Assembly: GCF_022699665.1 (NCBI RefSeq)
Contig: NZ_JALDNB010000015.1
Coordinates: 62,001-126,000 of the forward strand
Length of the DNA: 64,000 nt
Origin: Chryseobacterium aahli
GTDB lineage: Bacteria; Bacteroidota; Bacteroidia; Flavobacteriales; Weeksellaceae
Reading direction: 5' to 3'
Shown: one piece after another, positions 52,534 to 61,029 of the stretch
How positions within the stretch are numbered: the stretch's first letter is position 1
Layout of the letters: each line of letters begins with the position of its first letter
Translations under genes and position numbers: made by a program
Notes under the pieces: model-generated
The model's database searches: none
Seen by the model: the letters and a program-made list of their open reading frames with translations, nothing else
What the model was told of the DNA's origin: nothing

Positions 52534-53439
52534 TTAAAATAAATCGAAATGAGTACCTGCATTAAAACCGATCAAGCTGACAATGATGACCCACAAGCTC
52601 ACTTCCTGCATCCAGTATTTTGGCAAAAATCTCAGCATCCTGCTCATAATAATCGTTGCCGGAAAAGCCAGTAGCAAAAGGTATTCATAACGGTTGTTCA
52701 TATATAAAATAATACTTACCAGCTGTGCAAACGAGAACACCAGCAAGAAAGTATATTTGTATCTGCTGATAGGGCTTTTCTTATTATAATGTTTAAAGTG
52801 ATCATATATTGCGTAGACCAACATCAAAACAATCGGAATGAGTGGGAGAAGTTCGGTGTAATCTGTGATAAATTTGATCTTCCCAAACGGTAAATAATCC
52901 ATATTCCACTGATTAAATCTAAAGAAGAACATCACGGAGAAATAACTCAATGCAATCAACGACATTCCCAGAATGAATCTGAAGATATTTAAACCGATTC
53001 TTTCAGACGTAACGATGAGGTGAATCAGCACAAAGAAAATCATTGGCCACGTCGTCGGCAGAAAGATGAAATTTAAAGCTAAAATAGAACCTACCAAAAC
53101 GTAAGATTTTTTTCTGAGGTCTTCATCTGTACTCGTGAGAAGAAGCAAAAGGAACGAATTAGTAAGCAGTGCTACGGCAATTCCTATATCTAATTTTCCG
53201 GGATACAGTCCAAAAACAAAAAATGTATAGAGCAATAATGGCAAATGCGTCTGATAATTCAGTGCAATCGCATTAAAACAGAAATAACCAAGAGAAATTC
53301 CAAGAAACGTAATGATGGCGATTATTGCTTCATACGTGTTGAAATTGAGGGTGTTAATTACAATAACTACTAAAAGAAGAAAACCAATATAAACAGGAAT
53401 TGAAAAAATATTGCTTTCTTTTGAAAGTAATCTAAACAT
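52534..53439 (-). CDS. DUF6427 family membrane protein
   Basis: The 301-residue protein is almost entirely hydrophobic, with about eight to nine membrane helices, beginning MFRLLSKESNIFSIPVYIG. The family is restricted to flavobacteria and has no known role. It is divergent from the DUF6341 gene, and the two -7 boxes overlap the same 18 bp. The two families tend to occur together, suggesting they work together in the envelope (inference). Confidence 0.75.
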   Translation of the reverse strand: MFRLLSKESNIFSIPVYIGFLLLVVIVINTLNFNTYEAIIAIITFLGISLGYFCFNAIALNYQTHLPLLLYTFFVFGLYPGKLDIGIAVALLTNSFLLLLLTSTDEDLRKKSYVLVGSILALNFIFLPTTWPMIFFVLIHLIVTSERIGLNIFRFILGMSLIALSYFSVMFFFRFNQWNMDYLPFGKIKFITDYTELLPLIPIVLMLVYAIYDHFKHYNKKSPISRYKYTFLLVFSFAQLVSIILYMNNRYEYLLLLAFPATIIMSRMLRFLPKYWMQEVSLWVIIVSLIGFNAGTHFDLF

Positions 53440-53445
53440 TTTTTA

Positions 53446-53453
53446 TAAATTTG
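53446..53453 (+). promoter_or_regulatory. -7 box for DUF6341
   Basis: TAAATTTG, 28 nt before the ATG at 53482. It is two bases from the opposing DUF6427 box. Confidence 0.5.
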
Positions 53454-53455
53454 TG

Positions 53456-53463
53456 CAAAGTTA
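53456..53463 (-). promoter_or_regulatory. -7 box for DUF6427
   Basis: The minus-strand reading is TAACTTTG, 16 nt before the ATG at 53439. Confidence 0.5.
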
Positions 53464-53481
53464 ATTTAAAAAAGGAAAATA

Positions 53482-53715
53482 ATGACGTCTTTCTTTCTAT
53501 TCTTAAGTGATGTTTTCAAATGGTCTTTTGGTTTTTTCACAACCTTTGGAAACGTACTCAACTGGATTTTATTCATCGTTTGTTGCGTACTATTTACATA
53601 TTGGTGCTATGTCTTGGTGGTAACACTTGGAGGGGACAAAGACAAAGAATATTATTCTCCTACTGAGGGTAAAAACCCTTACTACGATCCTACGATCTAC
53701 AAAAAAGAAGGTTAA
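53482..53715 (+). CDS. DUF6341 family small membrane protein
   Basis: The 77-residue protein has one or two membrane helices (ILFIVCCVLFTYWCYVLVV) and a polar tail with YYSPTEGKNPYYDPTIY. In databases the family is sometimes mislabelled uracil phosphoribosyltransferase, which its sequence does not support; the true upp is at 25.8 kb. It lies divergent from DUF6427. Confidence 0.75.
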   Translation: MTSFFLFLSDVFKWSFGFFTTFGNVLNWILFIVCCVLFTYWCYVLVVTLGGDKDKEYYSPTEGKNPYYDPTIYKKEG

Positions 53716-53732
53716 TTAATTGGTTATATAGT

Positions 53733-53770
53733 AAAAAGACCGGTCAATTTTTTTTGATCGGTCTTTTTTA
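53733..53770. terminator. Bidirectional terminator between DUF6341 and the stress-protein gene
   Basis: AAAAAGACCGGTCA at the left pairs with TGATCGGTCTTTTTT at the right with one mismatch; both flanks allow use in either direction. Confidence 0.8.
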
Positions 53771-53785
53771 TGTATTAGACTAAAT

Positions 53786-54223
53786 TTAATCATGTATAGG
53801 CAATACCAAAACAGGGATTTTAGAACTTTTGGTAATTCCTTTGGTTAAGCTTCCTACAAACACATCGTAAATTCCGCTTCTACCGTGAGATCCCATGACG
53901 ATAAAGTCTGCATTTTTGGTGTCCGCATATTCCAAAATAATATCTTTTGCGATGCCTTGTTTTAATAAATGCTCGCAATCGATGTCGTGAGACAGAATTT
54001 TTTGATTGATTTTATTTAGAAGAACCAATTCTTCTCTTATTTCGTTTTCTTCAATCTCCGGAAAATACTGATAGCCCATATCTCCGATTGCAAAACCAAT
54101 GTCTGTGGGCGCTACGTGTATCAAATTGAGCTTTCCGTTTACCTTCTTCGCAAATTCTATTGCGCCATCTACAAGCTGATCTGTTTTTTCGCCAAAATCT
54201 ACTGGCAATACAATGTTTATCAT
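53786..54223 (-). CDS. Universal stress protein (UspA family)
   Basis: The 145-residue single-domain Usp has an N-terminal strand INIVLPVDFGEKTDQL, then KLNLIHVAP, and the ATP-binding-type motif near the end (VMGSHGRSGIYDVFVGSLTKGI). The GxxGx9GS pattern suggests it binds ATP. Such proteins respond to starvation or redox stress. Monocistronic as far as seen. Confidence 0.88.
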   Translation of the reverse strand: MINIVLPVDFGEKTDQLVDGAIEFAKKVNGKLNLIHVAPTDIGFAIGDMGYQYFPEIEENEIREELVLLNKINQKILSHDIDCEHLLKQGIAKDIILEYADTKNADFIVMGSHGRSGIYDVFVGSLTKGITKSSKIPVLVLPIHD

Positions 54224-54287
54224 ATTTTCATATTTTAATTTGTCTCTTAAAGATATGAAAAATTTATAAAAACGGCTTGTTAAATAC

Positions 54288-54893
54288 TTATAATATTCTG
54301 ATATCTAAAGCTTTTTCTTCCTCCAAATAGGCCTCTAAAATATCATTCTCAGAAACTTTCCCCACGCCTTCAGGAGTTCCCGTAAAGATTAAATCCCCAA
54401 CTCTCAAAGTGAAATACTGCGAAACAAAAGCGATGATATCATCAATTTTAAACATCATGTCTTTTGAATTTCCATGCTGTACTTGTTCTTTATTTTTTAA
54501 TAACGAAAACTGCAGATTTTCAAGGTCGTAATTTTCTTTTTTGAAGAAGCTTCCCACGACTGCAGAGCCATCAAACCCTTTTGCCAATTCCCATGGAAGA
54601 CCTTTAGATTTTAAGTCGCTTTGTAAATCTCTCGCTGTAAAATCGATTCCTAAACCAATCTCGTCGTAATGCTTATTCGCAGTTTCTTTCTGGATATACT
54701 TTCCTCCTTTTGAGATTTTTACCACAATTTCCAGTTCGTAGTGAACGTCGTCAGAAAATTCCGGAATATAAAAGTCATTTCCTTTCAAAACCGCAGTGTC
54801 GGGTTTCATAAAAATCACAGGCTTGTCGGGGATTGCATTTCCCAGTTCTTTTGCGTGTTCACTGTAATTTCTTCCTATGCAGATTATTTTCAT
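54288..54893 (-). CDS. Fumarylacetoacetate hydrolase (FAH) family protein
   Basis: The 201-residue protein has the FAH-domain motifs: MKIICIGRNYSEHAKELGN, PVIFMKPDTAVL, VHYELEIVVKI (metal-binding Glu residues), GIDFTARDLQS and TPEGVGKV. It probably hydrolyses or decarboxylates a 2-keto acid; the substrate cannot be read from sequence. No catabolic cluster is nearby. Confidence 0.88.
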   Translation of the reverse strand: MKIICIGRNYSEHAKELGNAIPDKPVIFMKPDTAVLKGNDFYIPEFSDDVHYELEIVVKISKGGKYIQKETANKHYDEIGLGIDFTARDLQSDLKSKGLPWELAKGFDGSAVVGSFFKKENYDLENLQFSLLKNKEQVQHGNSKDMMFKIDDIIAFVSQYFTLRVGDLIFTGTPEGVGKVSENDILEAYLEEEKALDIRIL

Positions 54894-54894
54894 A

Positions 54895-55175
54895 ATTTTT
54901 TGTCATTGCGAGCCAAAGGCGAAGCAATCTTTTATTGAATTAAATTTATTGTCATTACGAAGAATGAGACAATTTTACAATTATTTTTTAGGAGCTGTTT
55001 CCCGCTTTCCGTTGCAATCTTTTTTTTCAAAAAAGGATTTCCACTGCAATCGGGGCTAAGAGTTTTGTCATTCTTTTATAAGATAGGTATTCAACACTAT
55101 ATTTGTCATTCCGGTATGAATCTAAGCGTATGCTTAAAACACTATTTAGATTCTTTCAGAATGGCAAAGAATGCT
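54895..55175. repeat. Cluster of palindromic intergenic repeats
   Basis: At least three REP-like units are in tandem. They are GTCATTGCGAGCCAAAGG...GAAGCAATC (54903-54930), a unit with TAGGAGCTGTTTCCCGCTTT and GCAATCGGGGCTAAG arms around AAAAAAGGATTT (54988-55060), and GTCATTCCGGTATGAATCT...AGATTCTTTCAGAATGGC (55107-55166). A 60-codon plus-strand frame here (54877-55059) is only translated repeat. Confidence 0.6.
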
Positions 55176-55179
55176 TCAA

Positions 55180-55581
55180 TTACTCATGTGTAAACTCATT
55201 CTCACAATAATAGCACACATATTTATCACTTGAAAGCAGCGAAATTCCAAAGAAACTCGTCGAGCTGTCATCCTTATAAATATGATTTGAGCCACATTTC
55301 GGGCAGACAAAATCAAATTTGGGGTTTTCAACAGTGTGCTCAACTTCCAAAGAGAACTTGTTGTTTTCGTGATAATCAGTAAGAATCTTTTCTGCGTTTT
55401 CAAAATCATTTTCAAAAACCTGTAGTTGAATTCCGCCTAAAGCTTGTGACAACAACCAATCAGACTGAATGGTCTGCTCGTTGGCAATGAAGCTCTGAAT
55501 GTCGTTTTCAGCTAAGATCTGTTTATCTCTGTTCGCTTCGAGAGCTGTTTCGTAAAATTTGAACTTAACTAAATCATTCAT
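55180..55581 (-). CDS. DUF2007 protein with C-terminal zinc ribbon
   Basis: The 133-residue protein starts at ATG 55581. Longer starts would overlap the exonuclease gene. Residues 1-70 match the DUF2007 signal-transducing-like domain (FYETALEANRDKQILAENDI, then LGGIQLQVFENDFENA); the rest is a two-CxxC zinc ribbon (FVCPKCGSNH and YVCYYCENEF). Function unknown. It lies 4 nt after the exonuclease gene on the same strand. Confidence 0.8.
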   Translation of the reverse strand: MNDLVKFKFYETALEANRDKQILAENDIQSFIANEQTIQSDWLLSQALGGIQLQVFENDFENAEKILTDYHENNKFSLEVEHTVENPKFDFVCPKCGSNHIYKDDSSTSFFGISLLSSDKYVCYYCENEFTHE

Positions 55582-55585
55582 TTTT

Positions 55586-56350
55586 TTAAAATTTACTTGA
55601 TAACTGAATTTTTGTAAAAACTTTCTTTGTGTACAACGGAAAATCAGCATTCTGAAGCCATCCGTAATACCCAAGATCTTTTTTGAAAACATCTTTCACA
55701 CCTTGACCTTTATATTTTCCGAAGTTAAAAACCTCAACATTTTTATCATTAAATCCGATAAAACCAGCCAAATCAGCATTTTTATTGTGGAAACTGAATT
55801 CACTCAATGCATTGATATCTTTCGGAACATCATCATATTTTGCAACCTGAGCATCCAGAACTTCGAAAGTTGCTAAAACATCCGCTTCCGCCGAGTGAGC
55901 ATTTTCTAAAGTTTTCCCGCAGTAAAATTGGTAAGCTGCACCCAGATTTCTAGGTTCCATTTTATGATAGATCGTTTGTGCATCGACTAATTTAAATTTA
56001 CTTAAATCAAAATCGAAATCTGCACGAAGCAATTCTTCAGCCAATAACGGAACATCAAATCGGTTAGAATTAAACCCACCCAAATCTGCGCCAGAAATCA
56101 TTTCTACCACTTTAGAGGCAATTTCTTTGAACGTCGGTGCATCTTTCACATCTTCATCATAAATACCATGAACTTCACTCGACTGAAGAGGAATTGGCAT
56201 TTCAGGATTTACACGCCATGTTTTGCTTTCTCTTGAAGAATCCGGATTTACTTTTAAAATGCAGATTTCAACGATTCTGTCTTTTCCGACGTTGATTCCT
56301 GTGGTCTCTAGATCGAATACGCAAAGCGGTTTATGTAGTTTTAAATTCAT
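55586..56350 (-). CDS. 3'-5' exonuclease of the DEDDh (DnaQ-like) family
   Basis: The 254-residue protein has a DnaQ-like domain: VFDLETTGIN with D13 and E15, VHGIYDEDVKD, NSNRFDVPLLAEEL and HSAEADVLATFEVL. The C-terminal part (FNFGKYKGQGVKDVF...YYGWLQNADFP) matches the short domain found beside many such exonucleases. It could proofread or trim nucleic acid ends. The epsilon subunit of polymerase III cannot be distinguished from a free exonuclease here. Confidence 0.9.
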   Translation of the reverse strand: MNLKLHKPLCVFDLETTGINVGKDRIVEICILKVNPDSSRESKTWRVNPEMPIPLQSSEVHGIYDEDVKDAPTFKEIASKVVEMISGADLGGFNSNRFDVPLLAEELLRADFDFDLSKFKLVDAQTIYHKMEPRNLGAAYQFYCGKTLENAHSAEADVLATFEVLDAQVAKYDDVPKDINALSEFSFHNKNADLAGFIGFNDKNVEVFNFGKYKGQGVKDVFKKDLGYYGWLQNADFPLYTKKVFTKIQLSSKF

Positions 56351-56425
56351 TTTTTATTTGAAAGTATAAAGTTGTTTTTGTTTAAATTTCACCTTGACAA
56401 GGTTGAGTGTACTAACGTTGAACCT

Positions 56426-57169
56426 TTATTTTAACTGTTTCTGAAAGATTAATGAAATTAAGATATAATATAAAATCACCAACGGAATTCCTACAGTTTT
56501 AAATATAATTAAAATAAGAATTGCACCAATCAATAAAGCTAATTTTGGATAATTATCCTGCAATTTCATCGATTTGAATTTCATTGCAATCATTTTAATC
56601 GGACTGATAAGAATCCAAGAAGAAATAATTGTTAAAATTATTAATGGTAACAATCCAATTTGAAGAATATTAAAGTTAGAGATATTGAAAAATTGTGGCA
56701 CTTGATGAGGTCCCGATTGTGATATATAATAAATCCCAAAAATCAAGATTGTATTACTAGGCGTATTCAAACCTTTAAAATAATATTTCTGGTCTTCATC
56801 TAAATTAAAAATCGCTAATCTTAAACAAGAAAAAAGCGTGATAAAAAATCCTAAATATTTTATTTCGAATGGAAGCGGCATTCCAAAGAGTTCATTTCCG
56901 AAAGGTTCAAGCATTTTAAACATTGCCAAGCCGGGAATTAATCCAAAGCTTACCATATCTGCCAAAGAATCCAGCTGAGTTCCCAAATTGGAATTAGCTT
57001 TCAAAGCTCTCGCAACAAATCCGTCGAAAAAATCGAGTATCAAAGACAAAATAATACATATCGCAGTCGTCTGATAATCGCCTATAATCAAATGTACAGC
57101 TCCAACGCAGCCTGAAAATAAATTTCCGAGGGTGATGACATTTGCCAGATTGTTTTTAATGAAATTCAT
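56426..57169 (-). CDS. pssA: CDP-diacylglycerol-serine O-phosphatidyltransferase
   Basis: The 247-residue protein is a CDP-alcohol phosphatidyltransferase, with the motif D-F-F-D-G-x2-A-R-x8-G-x3-D-x3-D in ILDFFDGFVARALKAN and LGTQLDSLADMVSFG. It has about six to eight membrane helices. The N-terminus VITLGNLFSGCVGA is typical of PssA, which makes phosphatidylserine for phosphatidylethanolamine. A -7 box ends 5 nt from its ATG. Confidence 0.88.
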   Translation of the reverse strand: MNFIKNNLANVITLGNLFSGCVGAVHLIIGDYQTTAICIILSLILDFFDGFVARALKANSNLGTQLDSLADMVSFGLIPGLAMFKMLEPFGNELFGMPLPFEIKYLGFFITLFSCLRLAIFNLDEDQKYYFKGLNTPSNTILIFGIYYISQSGPHQVPQFFNISNFNILQIGLLPLIILTIISSWILISPIKMIAMKFKSMKLQDNYPKLALLIGAILILIIFKTVGIPLVILYYILISLIFQKQLK

Positions 57170-57174
57170 GAGAA

Positions 57175-57182
57175 CAAAATTA
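57175..57182 (-). promoter_or_regulatory. -7 box for pssA
   Basis: The minus-strand reading is TAATTTTG; it predicts an almost leaderless mRNA. Confidence 0.5.
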
Positions 57183-57333
57183 CATTTTTTAAAAATTTTA
57201 ACCTTAATTAATATGAACTAAAAATTACAATACTATCAATTTAACTTAAATTTGCATCTTGAAAATCGGCATGAAAAAATGATGTTTCATTGCCCACAAT
57301 TACATTTTGAACTTTAAAAATAGTATAGTATAA

Positions 57334-59262
57334 ATGAAATTTTTTAAAGAATTTAGAAAGCAAGAAGTCCTGATTTTATGTTACAGGATTTTTTTGGCTT
57401 TTGTTTTTTATCAGTTTGCCAGATTTCTGTTTTGGTTTTTCAATAAAGATTTAATAAAAATAGATGGTGTTGCAGATTACCTCAGTCTTGCTTTCCATGG
57501 GATCGCATTTGATACGACCGCAATCTTGTATGTCAACTCGCTTTTTATTTTATTGAGTTTGATTCCGATTATCATCAATACAAAAAGGGTCTATCAGAAA
57601 GTTCTTTTCTGGCTGTATTTTATCACCAACGGAATTGCGTATTCAATGAATTTCGGTGATTTTATTTACTATAAATTTTCTCAGACAAGACTCACATCGG
57701 CAGCTTTTCAGGTTGCGAAACATGAAACAAATATTTTAAAAGTATTTACGGTTTCCACAAAAGAGCATCCGTTTGTGATTTTTTGGTTCATTGTATTGAT
57801 GGCTTCGTGGGTCTTTCTTTATAAAAGATTTAAAATTCAGGAAAGAAAACCTTCAAAATTGATTCCTTATTTTATTCTTTCTGTGGTTACAATATGTCTT
57901 TCCGCAGTTTTGATTGTTGGCGGAATTCGTGGAGATTTTAAGCACAGTACAAGGCCAATCAATCTTGTTGACGCTAACAAATTTGTGAAAACTCCACTTC
58001 AGGGAAATGTTGTTTTAAACAGTACATTCTCGTTTTTCAGAACCTTAGGAAGCAATAATTTTAAAGAGGTTCATTTTGTGGATGAGAAATTTATTGATGA
58101 AAATATTCAGCCTTACAAAATCTACGACAGACAGGTTCAGGATAAGCCCAACGTTGTAATTTTTATTGTTGAATCTTTTGGTAGAGAATATTCAGGAGTA
58201 TTTAATAAAGATAAGAATATCAAAGATTACGTCTCTTACACTCCCTTTATCGACAGCTTGGCGAATGAAAGTTTAATTTTTCCAAACACTTTTGCGAACG
58301 GAAGACAGTCGATTCATGGGATGAGCAGTATTTTGGCAGGAATCCCGAGTCTGACGGATGCTTTTACAAGCTCACCATATTCTAATCAGAAAATTCAGTC
58401 GATTGTTTCGGTTTGTAATGATATGGGTTATGATACTTCATTTTATCATGGAGCTCCGAATGGTTCGATGGGATTTTTAGGCTTTGGAAATATTCTTGGT
58501 TTTAAACATTATTTCGGGAAAGACGAATACAATCACAATGAAGATTTTGATGGGATGTGGGCAATCTGGGACGAACCGTTCCTTCAATATTTTGCTGAAA
58601 ATGTAGGAAAAACAAAACCTTTTATGGCAACTGTTTTTACCGCTTCATCACATCATCCGTTTAAAATTCCTGAGAAATATAACGGGAAATTCAAAAAAGG
58701 AAATGTAGAAATTCATGAGCCGATGCAGTACACCGATTATTCTATCAAAAAATATTTTGAAACAGCTAAGAAACAACCTTGGTTCAATAATACGATATTC
58801 GTTTTCACTGGAGATCATCCCAATCAAATTTTTTATCCGGAATATGAAAAAGCAATGAATCGTTTTGCTGTTCCATTGATTTTTTACTCACCCAACCCGA
58901 AATTTAATTTAAAAGGTGTGAATAATGAAGTCGCACAACAGATTGATATTTATCCGACTTTAGCAGATTTAATCGGATATAATAAAAAAATAAGAAGCTG
59001 GGGAAGAAGTTTGTTAAGTGAAAAAAAATATCATTCGTTGATTGTGAATTCAGACGGTTTTTCGGAACAGTTTATCATCGGAAATTACATTTATCGCTTT
59101 GACGGAAAAGAAATCACCGGAATTTATGATAAAAAAGATTTAGGATTTGAAAATAATTTAAACGACAAATTAAAAACTCAGGAGATCGAAAAAGGAAAAC
59201 TGATGGCAAAAGCCTGGTATCAGGATTATATGAACAGAGTGATGAATAGAAAGCTGAATTGA
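57334..59262 (+). CDS. LTA synthase-like membrane sulfatase
   Basis: The 642-residue protein has five N-terminal membrane helices (1-220) and a periplasmic sulfatase-type domain (about 280-600). Metal-binding motifs: NVVIFIVESFGREYSG, FANGRQSIHGMSS (the nucleophile Thr or Ser loop) and VFTGDHPNQ. In Gram-positives this family polymerises lipoteichoic acid. In Gram-negatives it may transfer phosphoglycerol or phosphoethanolamine to glycans or lipids. The acceptor is unknown. It is transcribed alone, divergent from pssA. Confidence 0.85.
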   Translation: MKFFKEFRKQEVLILCYRIFLAFVFYQFARFLFWFFNKDLIKIDGVADYLSLAFHGIAFDTTAILYVNSLFILLSLIPIIINTKRVYQKVLFWLYFITNGIAYSMNFGDFIYYKFSQTRLTSAAFQVAKHETNILKVFTVSTKEHPFVIFWFIVLMASWVFLYKRFKIQERKPSKLIPYFILSVVTICLSAVLIVGGIRGDFKHSTRPINLVDANKFVKTPLQGNVVLNSTFSFFRTLGSNNFKEVHFVDEKFIDENIQPYKIYDRQVQDKPNVVIFIVESFGREYSGVFNKDKNIKDYVSYTPFIDSLANESLIFPNTFANGRQSIHGMSSILAGIPSLTDAFTSSPYSNQKIQSIVSVCNDMGYDTSFYHGAPNGSMGFLGFGNILGFKHYFGKDEYNHNEDFDGMWAIWDEPFLQYFAENVGKTKPFMATVFTASSHHPFKIPEKYNGKFKKGNVEIHEPMQYTDYSIKKYFETAKKQPWFNNTIFVFTGDHPNQIFYPEYEKAMNRFAVPLIFYSPNPKFNLKGVNNEVAQQIDIYPTLADLIGYNKKIRSWGRSLLSEKKYHSLIVNSDGFSEQFIIGNYIYRFDGKEITGIYDKKDLGFENNLNDKLKTQEIEKGKLMAKAWYQDYMNRVMNRKLN

Positions 59263-59411
59263 TTTTTTAAGACTGTTTAATTTTAAAAAAACGGCCTCTC
59301 TATTGTAATGTATGCAAAGGATAATAAAAATTGTTGCCTATTTAAAATTTATTTCTATTTTTAACTAATTAACAAATTGATTATCTATAAATAAAATTAA
59401 ACTTATATAAT

Positions 59412-59828
59412 ATGAAAAAATTATTAGCAACATTTGCACTTTCTTTATTCAGTGTCATGTCGTTTGCGCAAATCGAAGGAAAATGGAAAACAATTGATGA
59501 CGAAACAGGAAAACCGAAATCTATTGTTGAAGTATTTAAAAAAAGCGACGGTAAATACTATGGTAAAATTGTACAGCTTTTGATAAAGCCAGAAAATAAC
59601 AACTGTGTAAAATGTAAAGACGACCGTAAAAATAAACCTTTAATTGGTTTGGAAATCATAAGAGGATTATCAAAAGACGGTAATGAGTTTGGAGGCGGAA
59701 CAATTACTAACCCAAAAGACGGTAAAAGTTACAAGACAGAGATCGTGAGAGAAAATAATACGCTTAAGGTAAAAGCTCTTATCATGGGAATTGCAATGAA
59801 AACTCAAACTTGGCATAAAGTCGACTAA
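59412..59828 (+). CDS. DUF2147 domain-containing protein
   Basis: The 138-residue protein has a signal peptide (MKKLLATFALSLFSVMSFAQ) and a DUF2147 beta domain: GKWKTIDDETGKPKSIVEVF, YYGKIVQL, then NCVKCKDDRKNKPLIG (two Cys) and ETKTWHK-like end. Family members are periplasmic; their function is unknown. Confidence 0.85.
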   Translation: MKKLLATFALSLFSVMSFAQIEGKWKTIDDETGKPKSIVEVFKKSDGKYYGKIVQLLIKPENNNCVKCKDDRKNKPLIGLEIIRGLSKDGNEFGGGTITNPKDGKSYKTEIVRENNTLKVKALIMGIAMKTQTWHKVD

Positions 59829-59852
59829 TCAGTTTAAAAGAATATTAAATAT

Positions 59853-59882
59853 AAGGCAGCTCAGCAATGAGTTGTCTTTTTT
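59853..59882 (+). terminator. Terminator after the DUF2147 gene
   Basis: GGCAGCTCA (59855-59863) pairs with TGAGTTGTC (59868-59876, with G-U pairs), then a T run. Confidence 0.75.
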
Positions 59883-59906
59883 GTTATGTAGATAATAAAT
59901 AATTAC

Positions 59907-59914
59907 TATTTTTG
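59907..59914 (+). promoter_or_regulatory. -7 box for pdhB
   Basis: TATTTTTG, exact match, 23 nt before the ATG at 59938. Confidence 0.55.
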
Positions 59915-59937
59915 TACTCTAAATTTTTCAAATAAAT

Positions 59938-60921
59938 ATGGCAGAATATACTTTTCGTGAAGTGATTGCGCAGGCAATGAGCGAGGAAATGCGTAAAGAC
60001 GAATCCATTTTTCTAATGGGAGAAGAAGTAGCAGAATACAATGGTGCATACAAAGCTTCTAAAGGAATGTTGGACGAGTTTGGTGCTAAACGTGTAATCG
60101 ATACACCTATTGCAGAACTTGGTTTTACAGGTATCGCCGTGGGTGCTGCAATGAATGGTAACAGGCCAATTGTAGAATATATGACGTTCAACTTTGCCCT
60201 TGTTGGGATCGATCAGATCATCAACAACGCAGCAAAAATCCGTCAGATGAGTGGTGGCCAGTGGAACTGTCCGATTGTTTTCCGTGGTCCTACAGCTTCT
60301 GCAGGTCAGTTGGGAGCAACGCACTCTCAGGCATTTGAAAACTGGTATGCAAATATTCCTGGTCTTAAAGTAGTAGTTCCTTCAAACCCTTACGATGCGA
60401 AAGGATTATTAAAAACTGCAATTCAGGATAACGATCCGGTAATTTTCATGGAATCTGAGCAGATGTACGGGGACAAAATGGAAATTCCTGAAGAAGAATA
60501 TTATTTACCAATAGGAAAAGCTGAAATAAAAAGAGAAGGTACAGATGTAACTTTGGTTTCTTTCGGGAAAATCATGAAATTAGCCATTCAGGCAGCTGAA
60601 GATATGGCTAAAGAAGGTATTTCTGTTGAAGTAATCGACTTAAGAACGGTTCGTCCTTTAGATTTCGATACGGTTTTAGCTTCAGTGAAGAAAACAAACA
60701 GATTGGTAATTTTAGAAGAAGCTTGGCCATTTGGTTCTGTATCTTCAGAGATTACTTATATGGTACAGCAAAAAGCATTTGATTATTTAGATGCTCCTAT
60801 TAAGAGAATTACTACTCCGGATGCTCCTGCACCTTATTCAGCAGCATTATTTGCAGATTGGTTCCCGAAACTTGAAAAAGTGAAAGAAGAAATCAAAAAA
60901 GCAATGTACGTTAAGTCATAG
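59938..60921 (+). CDS. pdhB: Pyruvate dehydrogenase E1 component, beta subunit
   Basis: The 327-residue E1-beta has the transketolase-type fold: FREVIAQAMSEEM, GEEVAEYNGAYKASKG, TPIAELGFTGIAVGAAMNG, FRGPTASAGQLGATHSQ and the C-terminal domain with VEVIDLRTVRPLDFD. With the alpha subunit it decarboxylates pyruvate for acetyl-CoA. The alpha-subunit gene is not in the neighbourhood. The branched-chain dehydrogenase beta subunit is similar, but the motifs favour PdhB. Confidence 0.92.
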   Translation: MAEYTFREVIAQAMSEEMRKDESIFLMGEEVAEYNGAYKASKGMLDEFGAKRVIDTPIAELGFTGIAVGAAMNGNRPIVEYMTFNFALVGIDQIINNAAKIRQMSGGQWNCPIVFRGPTASAGQLGATHSQAFENWYANIPGLKVVVPSNPYDAKGLLKTAIQDNDPVIFMESEQMYGDKMEIPEEEYYLPIGKAEIKREGTDVTLVSFGKIMKLAIQAAEDMAKEGISVEVIDLRTVRPLDFDTVLASVKKTNRLVILEEAWPFGSVSSEITYMVQQKAFDYLDAPIKRITTPDAPAPYSAALFADWFPKLEKVKEEIKKAMYVKS

Positions 60922-60948
60922 AAAAAAACTTCCGAAAGGAAGTTTTTT
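60922..60948 (+). terminator. Terminator after pdhB
   Basis: AACTTCC (60927-60933) pairs with GGAAGTT (60938-60944) around GAAA, with A and T flanks. Confidence 0.8.
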
Positions 60949-60996
60949 CATTTATACAATGTATCACTATTTGAGCTGAGGGTCATAAATTTAGTA

Positions 60997-61004
60997 TACA
61001 TTTG
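60997..61004 (+). promoter_or_regulatory. -7 box for kup
   Basis: TACATTTG, with TTTG at 60970-60973 as a possible -33. Confidence 0.5.
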
Positions 61005-61029
61005 CGCTTTCAAAAAATAATTAGCTGAC

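Noticed and set aside
53482..53715. Possible annotation of the 77-residue protein as uracil phosphoribosyltransferase
   Set aside because: It is a membrane protein of the DUF6341 type and lacks every phosphoribosyltransferase motif; the real upp is at 25832-26482.
54877..55059. A 60-codon plus-strand frame between the FAH and DUF2007 genes
   Set aside because: Its residues (CHCEPKAKQ..., FLGAVSRFPLQSFF) are translations of intergenic palindromic repeats, with no start signal or domain.
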